A DNA stretch of 64,000 nucleotides, taken from assembly GCF_033115175.1 (NCBI RefSeq), contig NC_084827.1:150591701-150655700 (forward strand), in the 5' to 3' direction. The notes under the pieces were generated by a model that saw nothing but the letters and a program-made list of their open reading frames with translations, had not been told where the DNA came from and did not search any database. The DNA comes from Lepus europaeus (taxonomy: Eukaryota; Chordata; Mammalia; Lagomorpha; Leporidae). Below, one piece after another: positions 17,002-32,000 of the stretch. Position 1 is the stretch's first letter, and each line of letters starts with the position of its first letter. The position numbers and the translations under genes were made by a program.

Positions 17002-20000
17002 TCTATTGACTGGTTTACTCTCCAAATGACTGCAACAGCCAGAGTTGGGCCTAGCCAAAGCAAGGAGCCAGGAGCTTCATCAGGGTCTCCTACGTGATTG
17101 CAGGGAGCATTAGCAGGGAGCTGGATTCAAAACAGAGTAGCTGGGAATCAAACCAGTGCTCTGGTTTGGAATGTGAGCATCCCAAGTGGTGGCTCACTTG
17201 CAGCGCCACAATGCCCACTCCTCATAGTCTCTTGAAATCTTATCATCTAAGATCTTGATATTGAATGACTTTATGACTGTCCAAAAATGATTATCAGGTT
17301 TGCTGTTTTTTTTTTTATTATTAAACCTGTGGTTATCTGATGCACCTGAGATAAAGCTAGAAGCAAACAACATAACTTATGCCTTAATTTAATTTGTTTT
17401 ATTTTCCATGTCATCATCAGTGTGGTTTTCACACTTGTATCTCCAATTAAGGTGGTGTAGCTTTGATAAGCATGCACACATTTTTTATAAATTCTGAAGT
17501 GTGTTTTTATAATCTATGTTGGAAATGGCTAAGTGGAGTTTAAAGCAAGATCCTATTTAATACCAGATTGAATAAGTATACAAGCTTAATAGAAATATGA
17601 ATGAGGAGTGGTATATAATACAAAACAGTACCTTGAGGATTAACATAGATTCTTGTATTTATAGGTCTCTCAGAAATAAGGCTAGTACTTGTACAAAAGA
17701 AATATGATTATAAATATAAATCTTAACAACCAATATATGCTGAGTCATCATTAAGTGTAGAACATTATAATAAAAGAGGAGTACCTTTTGTTGATATTAT
17801 AAACATAGTTGAAGAACAATATATATTTCCTACAGAAACATCTCAGTGGTTCCACTGAAATGTAAGTAGAAGTAGAAGTGAATTTTTGAGACATATATTT
17901 TTAAAATATTTTCTATGATATTGGATAAAGCTAATTGCATACTTAAGTATTATATCATCTGAATTTAGACATATCTTTTTTATTATTTTTCTTTTAATGA
18001 TATAATAATGCATTATATATCTTTCAATGATATAATTATGCATATAAATATATCTCAATAAAGTTACTTAAAATGGTATGGATCTTTTAGTTTTAATTGT
18101 TAAGCTACATTAATGTTGAAATATTATCTCCTAAGCATGCATAATAGATTTGGCCTATTATCTAAAATGTACAATTTGTGAGGGTTGACTCAACCCAACA
18201 TTTTAGAAACCAGCAAATTTAATGAGCTCATTTGGTGAAACAACAATACATAAAACTAAGATGAAGATGTCAGACAGAAAAACTTTTCTATAAAGCCCAA
18301 ATATTATGTGAATTTTCCAAAAAGGTCAAGTGGATTTTGACTTTGCTTTGAATACCCATCATGACCCCAAGGATATTTAGATAGAAATACAGTGGGTTGA
18401 ATTTTGTGTTGGTTTAAAAATCAGGCACAAGGAGTTCCCATTTTCTTTGTCTCAGGCAGTCTGAGCATACTTCTGGCATCTTTGTGAACTTGTTTCCTCT
18501 AATAAAAAAATGATAACTCCCACTCCATTTACTGTAGAGCTTTTTAGAATCATCAGATACTTTCTTCACTGACTTGGCTTTATCAAGTTCTGCATAAAAT
18601 TTACAATATCATGCCCCCAGTTTATAGCACTACAACTGTTCCAGGCACCACTGCCTCCCTATTTCCTTAAATTTATATACTAACATCCTAATCTCCAGTA
18701 CCTCTGATTGTGAGGATATTTGGAAACAATATGTTTAAAGAGGTAAGTTAGGGATTGCCATTTGGTACAGTGGGCTGAGCCCCTCACCTGCAATACTAGG
18801 ATCATTTATGGGCACTAGTTGGAATCTTGGCTGCTCCACTTGTGATCCAGCTCTCTTTTTAACGCACCTGGGAAACAGCAGATGATTGCCCAAGTGCTTG
18901 GGTCCCTGCCACCTAGATAAAAGACCCCAGTGGAATTCCAGGCTCCTGGCTTCAGTTTGGCACATTCCTGGATGTTGAGCCCATTTGGAGAGTGACCCTG
19001 TGCATGAAAGATCCCCCCCCCCACCTCCCTCTCTCTTTCTCTCTGTAACTCTGTCTTTCAAAAAATAAATAAATATTTGAAGAGGTAAATTAAAATGAGA
19101 TCATTACGGTGGGCCCTAATACAATATAATTGGCCATCTTTAGAAGAAGGAAAATTTAGATATAAACATACTCAATGGGAAGATGATACTAGGTCACAGG
19201 AGGAAAACGGTCATCTACAAACCACGGAAACAGGCTGCAGAAGAAACCAGTGAGGCTGACATCTTGATCTTGGACTTCTAGCCTCTAGGAGCATAAGAAA
19301 ATCATTTTTAAAAATTTATTTGAAATTCAGAGTTACACAGAGAGAGAGGAGAGGCAGAGAGAGAAAGAGAGAGAGGTCTTCCATCCGATGGCTCACTCCC
19401 CTATTGGTCACTGCACTGATCTGAAGCCAGGAGCCAGGAGCTTCCTTCGGGTCTCCCACATGGGTACAGGGGCCCAAGGACTTGGGCCATCTTCTTACTG
19501 CCCTCCCAGGCCATAGCAGAGAGCTGGATCGGAAGTGGAGCAGCCAGGTCTCGAACCAGCACCCATATGGGATGCCAACGCTTCAGGCCAGAGCGTTAAC
19601 CTGCTGTGCCACAGGGCCAGCCCCAAGAAAATCACTTTTAAAGCCACCTACTCTGCAGTGCTTTGCCATGATAGTCTTTGCAAACTAATTCCCTAACTCA
19701 GGAATATTTTTTGGGAAGGCCTCCTCTGATGCAGAAACACATGAGAAGGTCGTCCCTCATCTTAACACAAATCTCAATGATCATTATATATCCCAGTTAG
19801 AAACGAGACCATGTCACTTCGAATCAGGAGAAATAACTATAGTAAATAACTATTTTTTAAAAAAGCCTTTTGGATTACTCAATGAGTTGTAACTAACTTA
19901 TGAAGAAGATAATAATGATGGTGCCACTTATAATATAGAAATCTTAATTTTCTTCTAGAGAGAAAAGATCATTATTATCACCATTTTAAAATGATGACAT

Positions 20001-23000
20001 CAGGCTGCCCAATGTGTATGATTTAGGGCTACTGACAATAATAATTGTAGTAAGAAAATGAGAAATATTTATTGAATGTTTACTATGTATTAGGTGCTAT
20101 ATTAAATTCTCACATAGTTTATCACTTTTATTGTTCTCAATAACCTTGAGTTAAGTAATGCCAGCAATCAAGCTCACAGATACTACTGATGTCTGAAAGA
20201 TTCAGTGTTCTGTTACAGTCTAGATAAATGATAGCCATTGGGCTTGGTTAAAATTAAGTGCCTTCCAAGGCAGCCTGAGTCTCTAGCCATCTCTATGTCT
20301 ATTGATTATGAAAGCCTTACCTGATGGCATTTCTAGATTGAAGGTATCCATAAGTTTTGTCAACAGTTCTTGCAGTTCCTCTTCCTCTAGCTCATCCTTT
20401 CTCTCACTGACATTAACTGCCTCTTTATTTTCCACAGATGCCAGGGCAGGACTGCCCATATCTGTAGGAGCAATTTGCGAGTTGTCTTGCAGCAGTCCCT
20501 TCTGGCAAGTGGGTAGGGAGCTAAGGCTTTCCTTTGGCATCTTTTGTGCTTGATTTTGCACCTTTGTGCTTTGCAAACTCTTCTCTGATGATTCTGGATC
20601 TGGGAGAGCATGATTTACATATGCTTGGCTTCGGAGGCCTCTATCAACCATGGCAGGGTTAGAAAGAGATTCCCAATCTAAACCATTCTCAGTGGTGATC
20701 TTGACCTGGGAAGAATCTTCTCTCTTTAGAAAGTGTTCAGCTGAAGAATGGCTAAACTTGGACGCTCTATTTTGACAGGAAGAAGATGAAGGATGGTGTG
20801 GCTGCAGCATGGCCTAGATTTTAAAAAATTATGAAACAGTTATCATTTACCTAACTTTTTCATAATGCATTGAATTTCAATATTCCAATAATTTTTCTTT
20901 CTCCTCTCTAAATTCATTTTATTAATTTCATTTTGTGCTGTTAATTTGCTGTTAAACTAAAGCTTTCTACAGGAGTTGGAACAGCTCAGATGCTAAGATG
21001 TCACATAAAATATAAACAAGAAATCTGGGAAAACTCTAGGCTTTTAAAAGCCCAATTCCTAAAAATATTATTAGAGGTTATTATGCTGAGATAAATAAGA
21101 TATTCTCAAAGAGACAAATACATATGATTGTTGTTGTGTAAGGTAGCTAGAGTAGTTAGATTCATAGAAACAGAAAGAAAAATCATGCATTTCCTAAGAC
21201 TCTGGGAAGGGAAAATGAGAAGGGGTTCAGAAGAAAATGAGTTAAAAAGGTATTATTTATTGTTATGAAAATATGTTTCACCAAATGAAAATGTTTTTGA
21301 GGTTGATTGTATGACAATGTGAATATACTTAATACTACTAAGCTATACTCTTAAAATGAAAAAAATTTTGAAAACAGAAACATGTGTTGAATTGTTAAAT
21401 AAAAACTATAATATTAAAACATGTTCATACAAATCTGTCTGGCAGGTGTATTATGGGGAACATCATGAGAAGCAATAGGTACAAAATTCAGAGATGTGCT
21501 CCATATGCAGCACAGCTCTCAACCTGCAGTTCTGTGTGATTCCCAGAACATTGGAAATTGCCAAGACTGTTTTAGGGTTCTGTGAAGTTAACATTGTTTT
21601 TGAAATGATATTTAGATATTATTTGGCTGTTCATCATACTGACATTTCTACTGATGGTACAAAAATTAACAGTAAGTGTAGCTGTTGTTGTCTTGGCACA
21701 CCATCCAACAGTCCTAATTATCAGTGGATACTTCACCATCACACATCAGCAGTTGGAAAAAGAGCCAGTTTCATTGAGAACATATTTGACAGGGGCTGGC
21801 ATTGTGGTGAGTGGGTGAAGCCACCACTTGTGACACTGGCATCCCATATTGAAGTGCCAATACAAGTCCCATCTAGTCTGTTCCTCATCCAATTTCCAGT
21901 TAATGTCCCTGGGGAGGCAGCAGGACATGGCCCAAGTGCATGGGTCCTGCACTCACATGGTAGACCTGGAAGAAACTCCTGGCTCCTGGCTTTGGATTGG
22001 CCCTGCTCCGGCTGTTGCAACCATTTGGGGAGTGAACCAGCTGATGGAAGACCTTTCTCTCTGTCTCTCCCTCTTTCTGTCTGTAACTCTACCTCTCAAA
22101 TAAATACATCTTTTTTAAAAATCTCCAATGCCTATCAGTGTGATCAATTGTGAACTGAAATTGATCAAACTGTTGAAATCTTTACTTTATATATACTAAA
22201 CTGATTTTCTGTATATAAAGAGAATGAAAATGAATCTTGATGTGAATGGAAGGGGAGAGGGAGCAGGAAAGGGGAGGGTTGCGGGTGGGAGGGAAGTTAT
22301 GGGGGGGGGGAAGCCATTGTAATCCATAAGCTGTACTTTGGAAATTTATATTCATTAAAAAAAAAGATAAAAAAAATCTCCAATGCACACCAAAATGCAA
22401 AGTTTTACCCTTGTGACAAAGAAAAGTTGACAGACAGATTAGTTAGTCTGACTTGGGTATCTGGCAAACATTTTCCCCAAAATTGAACAAACTGAGAATG
22501 TTGTTGCAAGTAAAAGAATTAACAGTATTTGTTGTCAGTTATAATGGTTAAGGTTTCAAATAAAAACTAGGACTTTGGAAAATTTGCATCTGTCACCATA
22601 AACTTGATAGCTTTCTAATCCTTAAACATTTTTCTGATAAACTAGTGGTGACATTAATGTATGTGATTTTTTAGCTTGTACATAATGAAATGTGCACACT
22701 TAGAAAGTTCAACACAACTCCAAATGACCAATTATTGTTCTAAAAAACCAATGTATGATATTAAAAAAACACTCATGGGTAAAAAAAATACATTCAAAAA
22801 CAAACCAGATACTGGCTTTTAATGACACAGTATGAAACAAATAGGGTTTCATATTCCATACTGCAACTATCCTTAAGAAGCTATAATTTATCGAGTTTTT
22901 TTTTTTTTTTGAAAGGCAGAGTTAGACAGAGACAGAGAGACAGAGAAAAAGGTCTTCCTTCCGTTGGTTCACCCCCCAGCGCATTGTGCTGATCTGAAGC

Positions 23001-26000
23001 CAGGAGCCAGGTGCTTCCTCCTGGTCTCCCATGCGGGTGCAGGGCCCAAGCACTTGGGCCATCCTCCATTGCCTTCCCGGGCCACAGTAGAGAGCTGGAC
23101 TGGAAGAGGATCAACTGGGACAGAATCTGGTTCCCCAACCGGGACTAGAACATGGGGTGGCTGGCACCACAGGCAGAGGATTAGCCTAGTGAGCCGTGGC
23201 ACCAGCTGGTCATATTTCTTATGTACTTCAACCAAAACATCTTTCAACAGACTGGTTGCTAAAAGTTATGAAAGTTCAGTTCTCTTTTATATTTAAGAGA
23301 TTTGTAAAAATGTCCCTTCTAAGCTTTTCAAAGACCATATAGTTATTTTTAAAAGCTACATATACATATACTACTTTTATAATTTTAATTTTTTTGGTTA
23401 ATAAATGTATTTCTAAGCCACTTTTCCCATATTTATTTATTTGTTTGAGAGGTAGAGTTATAGATAGAAAGAAGGAGAGACAGAGAGTAAGGTCTTCCAT
23501 CTGCTGGCTTACTCCCCAAATGGCTACAATGGCAAGAGCTGAGCCAATCTGAAGCCAGGAACCTGGAGCTTCTTCCAGGTCTCCCACTTAGATGCAAGGG
23601 CCCAAGACTTGGGCCATATTCTACTGCTTACGAGGGCAAAGCAGAGAGCTGAACTGGAAGTGGGGCAGCCAGCCCACGTGGGATGCCAGCACTGCAGGTG
23701 GAGGCTTAGCCTGCTAAGCCACAGTGCTGGCCCCCCACTTTTCTGATTTAATTTTGATTTTGGTAAATAGTGACAGATAGAATTCATAGTAGCAAAAGCT
23801 CCATGCGGTCCTCAAAAAATTTTAAGAATGTTCAAGAGATCCTGAGGGATTGGCATTGTGGTACAGAAGGTTAAGCTCCCACAATGTCCTATATTGGAGC
23901 ACTGGTTTGAGTTCTGGCTGCTCCACATGCAGTCTAGCTTTCTGTTAATGTGCCTGGAAAGACATGGAACATGATCCAAGTGCTTGGACCCCTTGCCACC
24001 CATGTGGTGTACCAGAATGGTGTTTCTGACACTTGACTTTGGTTGGACCAGCCCCAGTTCCTGTGGCCATTCAGGGAATGAACCAGCAGGCAGAAGATTG
24101 ATCTCTCTCTGCCCCACCCCCTTTCTCTGTCAGATAAATAAATAAATCTTAAGAAAAAAAGAGAGAGCTCCTGAGACCCAGAGGTTTGAGAATCAATGCT
24201 GTAAATAGGCATTTCCTCCAGGTCTATGGTTTCTAGATGGTCACAAACCTGTTGTGGTCCAGTGGTGCTGGCCTTTAAGAAAGGGTAGGATATAATCTGT
24301 TGTATTGAACTGGGATGAGATTAGGGCATGGGGAGAGGAGGGCAACAGAGGAAGCCAGTAAAGTGAGGAAGGATGTTTTGGGCTGCTGACCTCCAATGGC
24401 TGGGAGACTCAAAATTACATTTCTAGGTGGTCTACCTGGCCAGCATCTCCCATGGTTTATACCTGTAGATCCTGTCTCAGCTGCTGTAGCTTGGTCCATA
24501 GACTGTTCTGCTTAGCTGTGAGTTGGTGAATTTTTGCTTCAAATCTGCAACTTTTTTCTTCCTGGGAGATGTATATTGCTTGCAACTTGTCTTTGCATCT
24601 GTTTAACTGTTTTTTAAGGAGCCTGAAGAGAAAAGAGATTTGATTGATTTGGAAGGGCAAAAGGCTAGCATACACCTAGAGCCCTAGAGAGTCCTAGTAT
24701 GACAGACTCTGGGTCCTCCTTGTGGAAGAAGACATTGGAGAAACCTGTGCTGTGAATATTTTCTAACATTAATTGATACTATTTTATAGCATTTGTTTAC
24801 CATATTTGGCTGCCTTTTGTGTCCATTATGTACATATTTCACTAAGAATTTCATGGGCTTTAGAAATCTGGGAAGGGAGGCCGACATTGTGATGCAGTGG
24901 GTTAAGCTGCTGCCTACAAAGCTGGCATCTCATATTGGAGTGCTAATGTGCCTGAGAAAGCAGTAGAAGATGGTTCAAGTACTTGGGACCTTGCCACCCA
25001 TGTGGAAGACCTGAATGGAGTTCCTGCCTTCTGGCTTCTGGCTTTTAGCTTCAGCCTGGTCCAGCCTAGAGCTTTGTGACCATTTAGGGAATGAACCAGC
25101 AGGTAGATGAGCTCTCTCTGCCTCCCCTAATCCCCATAACTCTTTCACATAAATAAATCTTTCAAAAGTATATTTTGGAAAACTCACCAGGCATGGTATG
25201 GATTACTTTTGATGATATATCATCACTGCCTGCTTAAAATCAAATATTATTCATTCAGTAACCTTTTGTCTAGATCATTCCATTCACAACTAGACACCTG
25301 ACACATGACCAAGACCACAAAGAAACAATAATGATAAACTTGTGGTTCTGTTTTAGCTTCTTTTTCCAACTGGTTGTTCATTGGTTTAAGAATCATTCAA
25401 GTAGTCAGGGTAATTCTTGAAAAACATGGGGAATATTGTGTCACTCCAACCTTCTAGTGGTTCCCCTCCTTATTTAGAATGAATTGAAGTCCTCCCAGAG
25501 ATGGACAATGAATGAAAAGGTGGCCAAGACCCACATCACCCCCATTCACACTTCCCTTGTTGACTTCAAAGGCTTTCTCCGGATCACTCACTGCCTTTTA
25601 GCCACACAGAGTGCTTGGCTATTTTGGAACATAGCAAGTGTTCTCTCTCCAGACTGTTCTTTCAACCACTTCTGCCTGAATGCTTTCTTCCTCCCTAGGT
25701 TCATGCTTGGTTCCCTCCCTCCCTCCTTCCCTCCAAAGTTTGGCTAGCATCACATTTTTAAAAAAGCTTTCCTTAGCCAGCGCTACGGCTCAATAGGCTA
25801 ATCCTCTGCCTTGCGGCGCCGGCACACCGGGTTCTAGTCCCGGTCGGGGCACCGGATTCTGTCCCGGTTGCCCCTCTTCCAGGCCAGCTCTCTGCTGTGG
25901 CCAGGGAGTGCAGTGGAGGATGGCCCAAGTGCTTGGGCCCTGCACCCATGGGCGACCAGGAGGAAGCACCTGGCTCCTGCCATCGGATCAGCGCAGCGCC

Positions 26001-29000
26001 AACCGTGGCGGCCATTGGAGGGTGAACCAATGGCAAAAGGAAGACCTTTCTCTCTGTCTCTCTCTCTCACTGTCCACTCTGCCTGTCAAAAACTAAAAAA
26101 CAAAACAAACAAACAAAAAAACTAAAAAAAAAAAACAAAAAACAAAAAAAGCTTTCCTTGACTACCCTCCCAGAAATGTCAAACTATAACCTCACAACCT
26201 CACCCCCAGCACCACTCACTTCCCTACCTTCTTTATTCATTTTCATGGGTCTTTTCCATGTCTAATTGCTACAGAGTTTCAAGAAATCTTAGCTTTTAGC
26301 TTGGTCTCCAGAACTCAAATTCTAGACAGTACCACTATGACATACTATATGTTTTATTTAATATTTAGTTACATATGGCTTTCTCTATCACTTAATTGCT
26401 TATTTTGTCTCTATTCTGGTAACCATTTTTTGCTATATTGTTTATCACTGTGCCCAGGCCCAGGCCTAAAACAGTCTCTGTCACATAGTAGATATATAAT
26501 TAAAATTGGCTGAAGAAAGTAAAGTTCAGGCTTATTCTTTGAACAGTGCTATTGATGTATTTGTGGAATTTGTGGAAATCAGCTTTCTGGTGTGAAATGC
26601 AACATTTATCAGTGTTGGAAGTTTTGAAATTTCTAATTGCCATAAAGCATCAAGAGGTCTTTGAAATAAGTTTGAGCTCCCACATAAAGCAAGTGTCTCT
26701 CAAACTTCCAGACAGTTACACTCAGGCAAAATAGGAATCTGGCTCTAAGATCCTTGACAGTAATTGGAATTTCAGGCACATATTTATGATGTTTTATCAG
26801 AATTGAGGGTTTTTTAATTTAAGGTTTTATTTATTTATTTGAGAGGTAGAGTTACAGTGAGAGGGAGAGACAGAGATCAAGCTCTTCTGTCCGCAACAGC
26901 CAGAGCTGTGCCGATCCGAAGCCAGGAGCCAGGTGTTTCTTCCCAGTCTCCCATGTGGGTGCAGGGGCCCAAGGACTTGGGTCATCTTCTACTACTTTCC
27001 CAGGCCACTGCAGAGAGCTGTATTGGAAGAGGAGCAGCCAGGACTAGAACTGGTGCCCATATGGGATGCCGGAGCCACAGGCGGAGGACTAACTTACTGC
27101 ACCACAGCGGACGGCCCCACCCGGGAGGTTTTATGTAGCTGACAGCAAAGCATTGTCAAATGGTCTCTCTAGAAAATTTTTATGTTCACAGTGCTGTACT
27201 TGTAGTGACCACTAGCAATTTCAGTCTCTCTTTCTCCCATGTTGTGTACCATCTACTTCCTTCTCTCTGACCCATCCACTGAGCTTGGACAGCTAGAGGA
27301 CATGTGTGGAAGTACTTACAGCCCTATCCCAAATCCAGTTCTTTCTTAGTTCCTCTGAACCCCCTTTTAAGGAAAAATCCCATGGAGTGTTTATATGGTA
27401 AATACATTTTACTTGATACCAATATTTTCAGCAACTAGGAGCATGCTACTTTGCAAGCAAATACCTACTGGTAGCAAACAGTTCAGGCTTTCTAAGAAAT
27501 AATTCCTCTCAAAGGACTTGAAATTTGTGTTCCCAATTTTTTTTTATCTTTATATGTATTTTTGCTTTCTGAAACTAAGTAGCTTGAAGCTCCAGTTACT
27601 AAACTTTCCAATGGAGTATAAACATTCCCAAGCAAGCAGTGAGACATGGCTTACTTTGGTGAGTCCCTAGCAAGGAACAAAGTAGTATATAGATAACTAA
27701 TAATTGAGCAATACCCTTTCTGTTCATGTAGTCTGAGACTTTTGCTTTTTAAATATTCAGTGACATAAAATTAGCTGTTACTGAACTATAACTATATCTC
27801 AGATGTTTCTCAAAAAATTTGTTGTGAACCTGGGCCTACAATTCCAGGACTTTCCTTTAATCCTTAAAATTTGTTCTTTATTAATTATCTCACTGTTCCA
27901 GTCTATTAAATCTTGGTGATCAAAGGGTGTCACCTAGCTCATTAACTATACCATTGGTATCCTGTCACATGCATTAGAAAATCCTGCCTACCCTCTATAG
28001 TTTCATGCAGATCATTGATAAAAATGATGGTGTTTGTAGGAACAAGAATGGAGCCTTTATATGGAACTCATTCATTAATCAGCCTCACACTGCATAAATT
28101 GTGGTGATATATTTTATTAGGGTATTAGTGATGCATCTAGAGACATGGGTTGTGTAAAACTGAATAGTTTAATGTAAAATAGTAACTTTAAAATAATTAT
28201 TTTAAGAAAATTTTTAAATAATTAAATTTGAAAATTTCCTTTATAGTTCTACATTTTAAATTTCAATATTGCCTTTTTATTTCTATATCACTTTTTAAAA
28301 TTCTATTCCTTTTTTCTTATTATATGAAAAAGATTTAAATTATTTTAGGATGAATTATTTTGGTTCTTAAAAAGTGTAAAATCTCCTTTTTAGGAGTTAC
28401 TACAGAATTAAAAATGTTTCTTATGTCTAAAACATTCAGATTATGAAGCATATCTCATCATCATATATACACACATATATATATATACACACACACATAC
28501 ACAAAATCATTAATTCAGTGAGCATCTACTGAATATTAGACATTAAGCCTGAGAACGAAAGTTTTCCCTCAGAGGAAACTTATGATTGAGGAGCCAGAGA
28601 TTCTGTCTTTTACAGGAATGCCAGTAGGTGACAGGAGCTCAAGGAAGGATCAGTTCCTTAAGATACAATAAGAAAATGGTAGACATTTCCAACTGGCCTG
28701 ATAAACCTGTAGAAAGTTAGATGCTGTTGGAGAAAGCATTGTGGTTTCTTTAGAAGTATGTTTCACAAACACACACACATGCACACACACAACCCATGTG
28801 ATGTTATTCGAGGAATAAAATCAGACAATTAACCGTTAAAACTTAGTATGTCATTTTTGTTATACTTAATTACTCACATAGAATCAAAGCCCCCTTTTTA
28901 ATCAGTGTGTTGGAATCAGAATTTATCTGCTTAAAGAATTTCTTCCAAATTTAAAAAAAGAACATTGTAAAAATCTTTATAGAAAATATTTTTTATATAA

Positions 29001-32000
29001 AAGTAAGGATATGTTGTTGATTTGTCTCTGCTAACAGTATTCCTGTATACACCCATGGTTCCTACCTTCTCTCCCTGTGGAGTGCAGTAATCGATTCCCG
29101 AGTCCTCCACAGTTCATTTTTGATGCTGACTATGGCCTAAAGAAGCAAGAAATGGAGAACAGAATTTTTGGTTTGAATTTGACCCACATTCCCAAAATTT
29201 CATGGTAACATAAACTACACTCTATGTTTGTGCTTATGAGTATGTCCAGGAACAATGAGGCAGAGGTTCACATATTCAAAGTACAGTGCGGATCCAGCTG
29301 AAAAGCCCATGAGAGCATTTCAGGCATGGAAAGCCAAGACATTCTGGCAAAAAAAAAAGAAAAAGAAAAGAAAAAAAAATGACCTAAATGAAAAATCTCC
29401 GCAAGTGAGATCCCAGTGGAAAGAACAGGTCATCAAAGAAGGAGGTACCTTTCTCTGAAGGGAGGAGAGAACTTCCACTTTGACTACGACCTTGTCTAAA
29501 TATGATCAGAGTTGGTGAACTCAAAAGGCTTCCATAGCCTTGGCAACTCATGACAAGAGCCTAGGGGGATTACTGATGCCATAAACAAGAGTGTCAATTT
29601 GTTAAGTCAACAACAGGAGTCACTGTGCACTTACTCCTCATGTAGGATCTCTGTCCTAATGTGCTGTACATCATGATTTAATGCATTAATTTAATAAATT
29701 TAATTTAACTAGTACTTTGTGTTTCTATGTGGGTGCAAACTGTTGAAATCTTTACTTAATATATGCTAAACTGATCTTCTGTATATAAAGAGAATTGAAA
29801 ATGAATCTTGATGTGAATGGAAGGGGAGAGGGAGCCGGAAAGGGGAGGGTTGTGGGTGGGAGGGAAGTTATGGGGGAGGAAGCCATTGTAATCCATAAGC
29901 TGTACTTTGGAAATTTATATTCATTAAATAAAAGTTAAAAAAAAAACAAAGTACATGGACTGGAAGTCACATTGGTAGCTGGCACTTGTTTTTTTGTGGC
30001 CTCTCTGTATATATTTTTGCCTCTTCATTCTCATGTTCAAACAATTTCCACATGCTTAGCATAACCTGTGAAATAGTGAAATTTCTAAGACTAATGTGGA
30101 AATATCAAACAAATTTTATATCAATATTATCATATGTTACAAGCAATTAAGAAGCATTTCAGGCTAGCACATATGGACCTACCATGTTATAACCATAGAA
30201 TAGGTGCCATGGTTTCTTTAGTAACTCTTGATCAAAGAATGCTAGGCTGTTTCCAACGTGTATCCTTGTGCCCAGATGCAAGGTTCGTGGGTGTTCAGCT
30301 TAGCAGATACTACCCATTTGCTCCATTTGGGCACATAGGTGCCCACACATGCACACACATTTGAAAATGCATGGAAAAAATTCTGTAAATATATACTCCA
30401 AGCAGATTACCTCTGGGGAATTAAGGACTGGACCTGAGTTGGGAATTATGGTCGAAAGGACCTTAGCTTTACTGTTTAATTTCTTATAAGGCAAGAGAAT
30501 CCTGTCTTATTTATAAGATTGCAAAGTTTTAGTCAAAAGAAGAGAAATGTGCTACACATGGAAGATAGGACATAGCAAGTTTAAAAATGGAAAAGAGGCC
30601 CTGAGGGGTAAAATGGAAAGGGGAATAAAGAAGGGGGACAGAAACCCCAAAACCTCTTCAGTTACCCTCAGAACTCAGAAATGTGAGAGTAGGAAAAAAG
30701 TTGATTGTGGAAATGTCTTTTCTTTTGATGTCCTCTTTGATTTGAAGCAGGATATAGAGTAGCTCTTTACTTGTCTTCACACATGTGAGTCCAGCTCTGT
30801 GGAGTACTCTCTAAGAGTCATTAGGTGTCTTCAAGTGGCTCGGTCCACACGAGCTGATGATTAAAGGGGCCCACAAGTCCAGAAGGACATCACACAGAGG
30901 CAGCTTCCTGGGCTACGCAGCCCTGAGGAGTCACAAGATGAACTCTCCACTCACACTTGTAACAGGGCAGCTGCAATATGGGCACTCTAATTTCCCTTTG
31001 ACAATGGAAGAGTATCATAGGTAATCATATTCTTTAAGATCAGACTGTACTGATGACAAGGGCTTTACAAAAATTATTGCTTTTAAATTACTAAAACTTC
31101 AAAAAAGGAAAAAAAATGGGGAGGGGATCATCAAAGGCATAGCATTTCAGTTACAGAAGTTAAGTAAGTTCTGGAAATCCTCTATTCAATAGAGTATCTA
31201 TAGTTAACAATACCATACTGTATACTTAATATTTTTTCACAGTAGATCTTTTGTTAAGTATTCTCAACCACACTCACACATACAACAAGAAAAACAGTCA
31301 TAGTGTGAGAGGAAATTTTGGGAGGTGATGCATATGTTGATGGCTTTCACAGTGGTGATGATTATACAACTGTATAACTATTCCCAAACTCATTGAGTTG
31401 TGTGTCTTATATATGTACAGCTTTGTACAATTTAATCATATCTCAAATATAAAAAGGAAAACATTGCTCTATAATATGTTAATAAGTATTATAAAGCTAT
31501 AATAAGTCAAATAATGTTCTTATATAAAAATAAAATGAAAAGCAATTGAGCTAAGTAGATAGTTGTAAAACACATGCTAAATGGTGACATTTTTAGCACA
31601 TATTGAAGAAACTGTTATACAGAAATTGACAAAGAAAAATCTATTTAAGTAAAAAGTAGGACTAGGGAGCTACTTCCATGTCCTGTCATTCATCAAAATA
31701 AAAGCCAGATCAATTTAAAATTTGGATGTCGAGATAAACCATGTTAAAATAAAGCACAGCTAAAGGGTTATTTGATTTCTTAATGGGGAGATTTTTCACA
31801 GCCTAAAACTGCATAAAGAATTATAAAGGAAAAGATCGATAGCATTTTCATAGGAATTGAAATCATCTATATGGGAAATCACATTATAAATAAGACTAAA
31901 AGGAAATAACTGGGGAGAAAGATTTCCCAAAGATAAACTTAAAACATGAAAAAATTTAAATGCATTGGTAAATCTTGGGTAGGTATTTGGCCTAACAGCT

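Larger units (their letters stand above)
18643..19690 (+). mobile_element. MLT1/MaLR-type LTR, split by two C SINEs
   Basis: Text such as 'ctaacatcctaatctccagtacctctgattgtgaggatatttgg', 'gatcattacggtgggccctaatacaatat' and 'atcttgatcttggacttctagcctctagg' is diagnostic of the mammalian MaLR LTR class (ERVL-related). It is a solo, decayed LTR with no coding region seen. SINEs at 18751-19075 and 19311-19624 interrupt it, each with its own target-site duplication. Confidence 0.8.
10507..20320 (-). other. DYTN: DYTN last intron
   Basis: This 9.8-kb intron holds L2-like sequence (about 11560-11950), an ATCT-rich tract (12207-12262), C SINEs, a decayed antisense L1 with a younger L1 inside it, a MaLR LTR and a MIR. 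The parts 10730-11550, 12740-13380 and 17225-18640 are AT-rich, with nothing I can name. Confidence 0.85.
20814..24462 (-). other. DYTN: DYTN intron
   Basis: Contains a possible old DNA-transposon relic (about 21490-21790), C SINEs, a short young L1 3' end and unassigned AT-rich sequence at 20820-21480 and 22390-22890. Confidence 0.85.
24623..29065 (-). other. DYTN: DYTN intron
   Basis: Contains C SINEs, an L2 broken by a SINE, and dinucleotide repeats near 28465-28503 (TA/CA) and 28770-28795 (CA). The part 27135-28440 is AT-rich, with nothing I can name. Confidence 0.85.

Noticed and set aside
16504-17058. 184-residue open frame on - strand
   Set aside because: It runs through two C SINEs; the Ser-Leu repeat is the translated GA tract.
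25775-25860. tRNA-like sequence with A/B-box features
   Set aside because: It is the head of a C SINE, with body and tail following. It is not a free tRNA gene.
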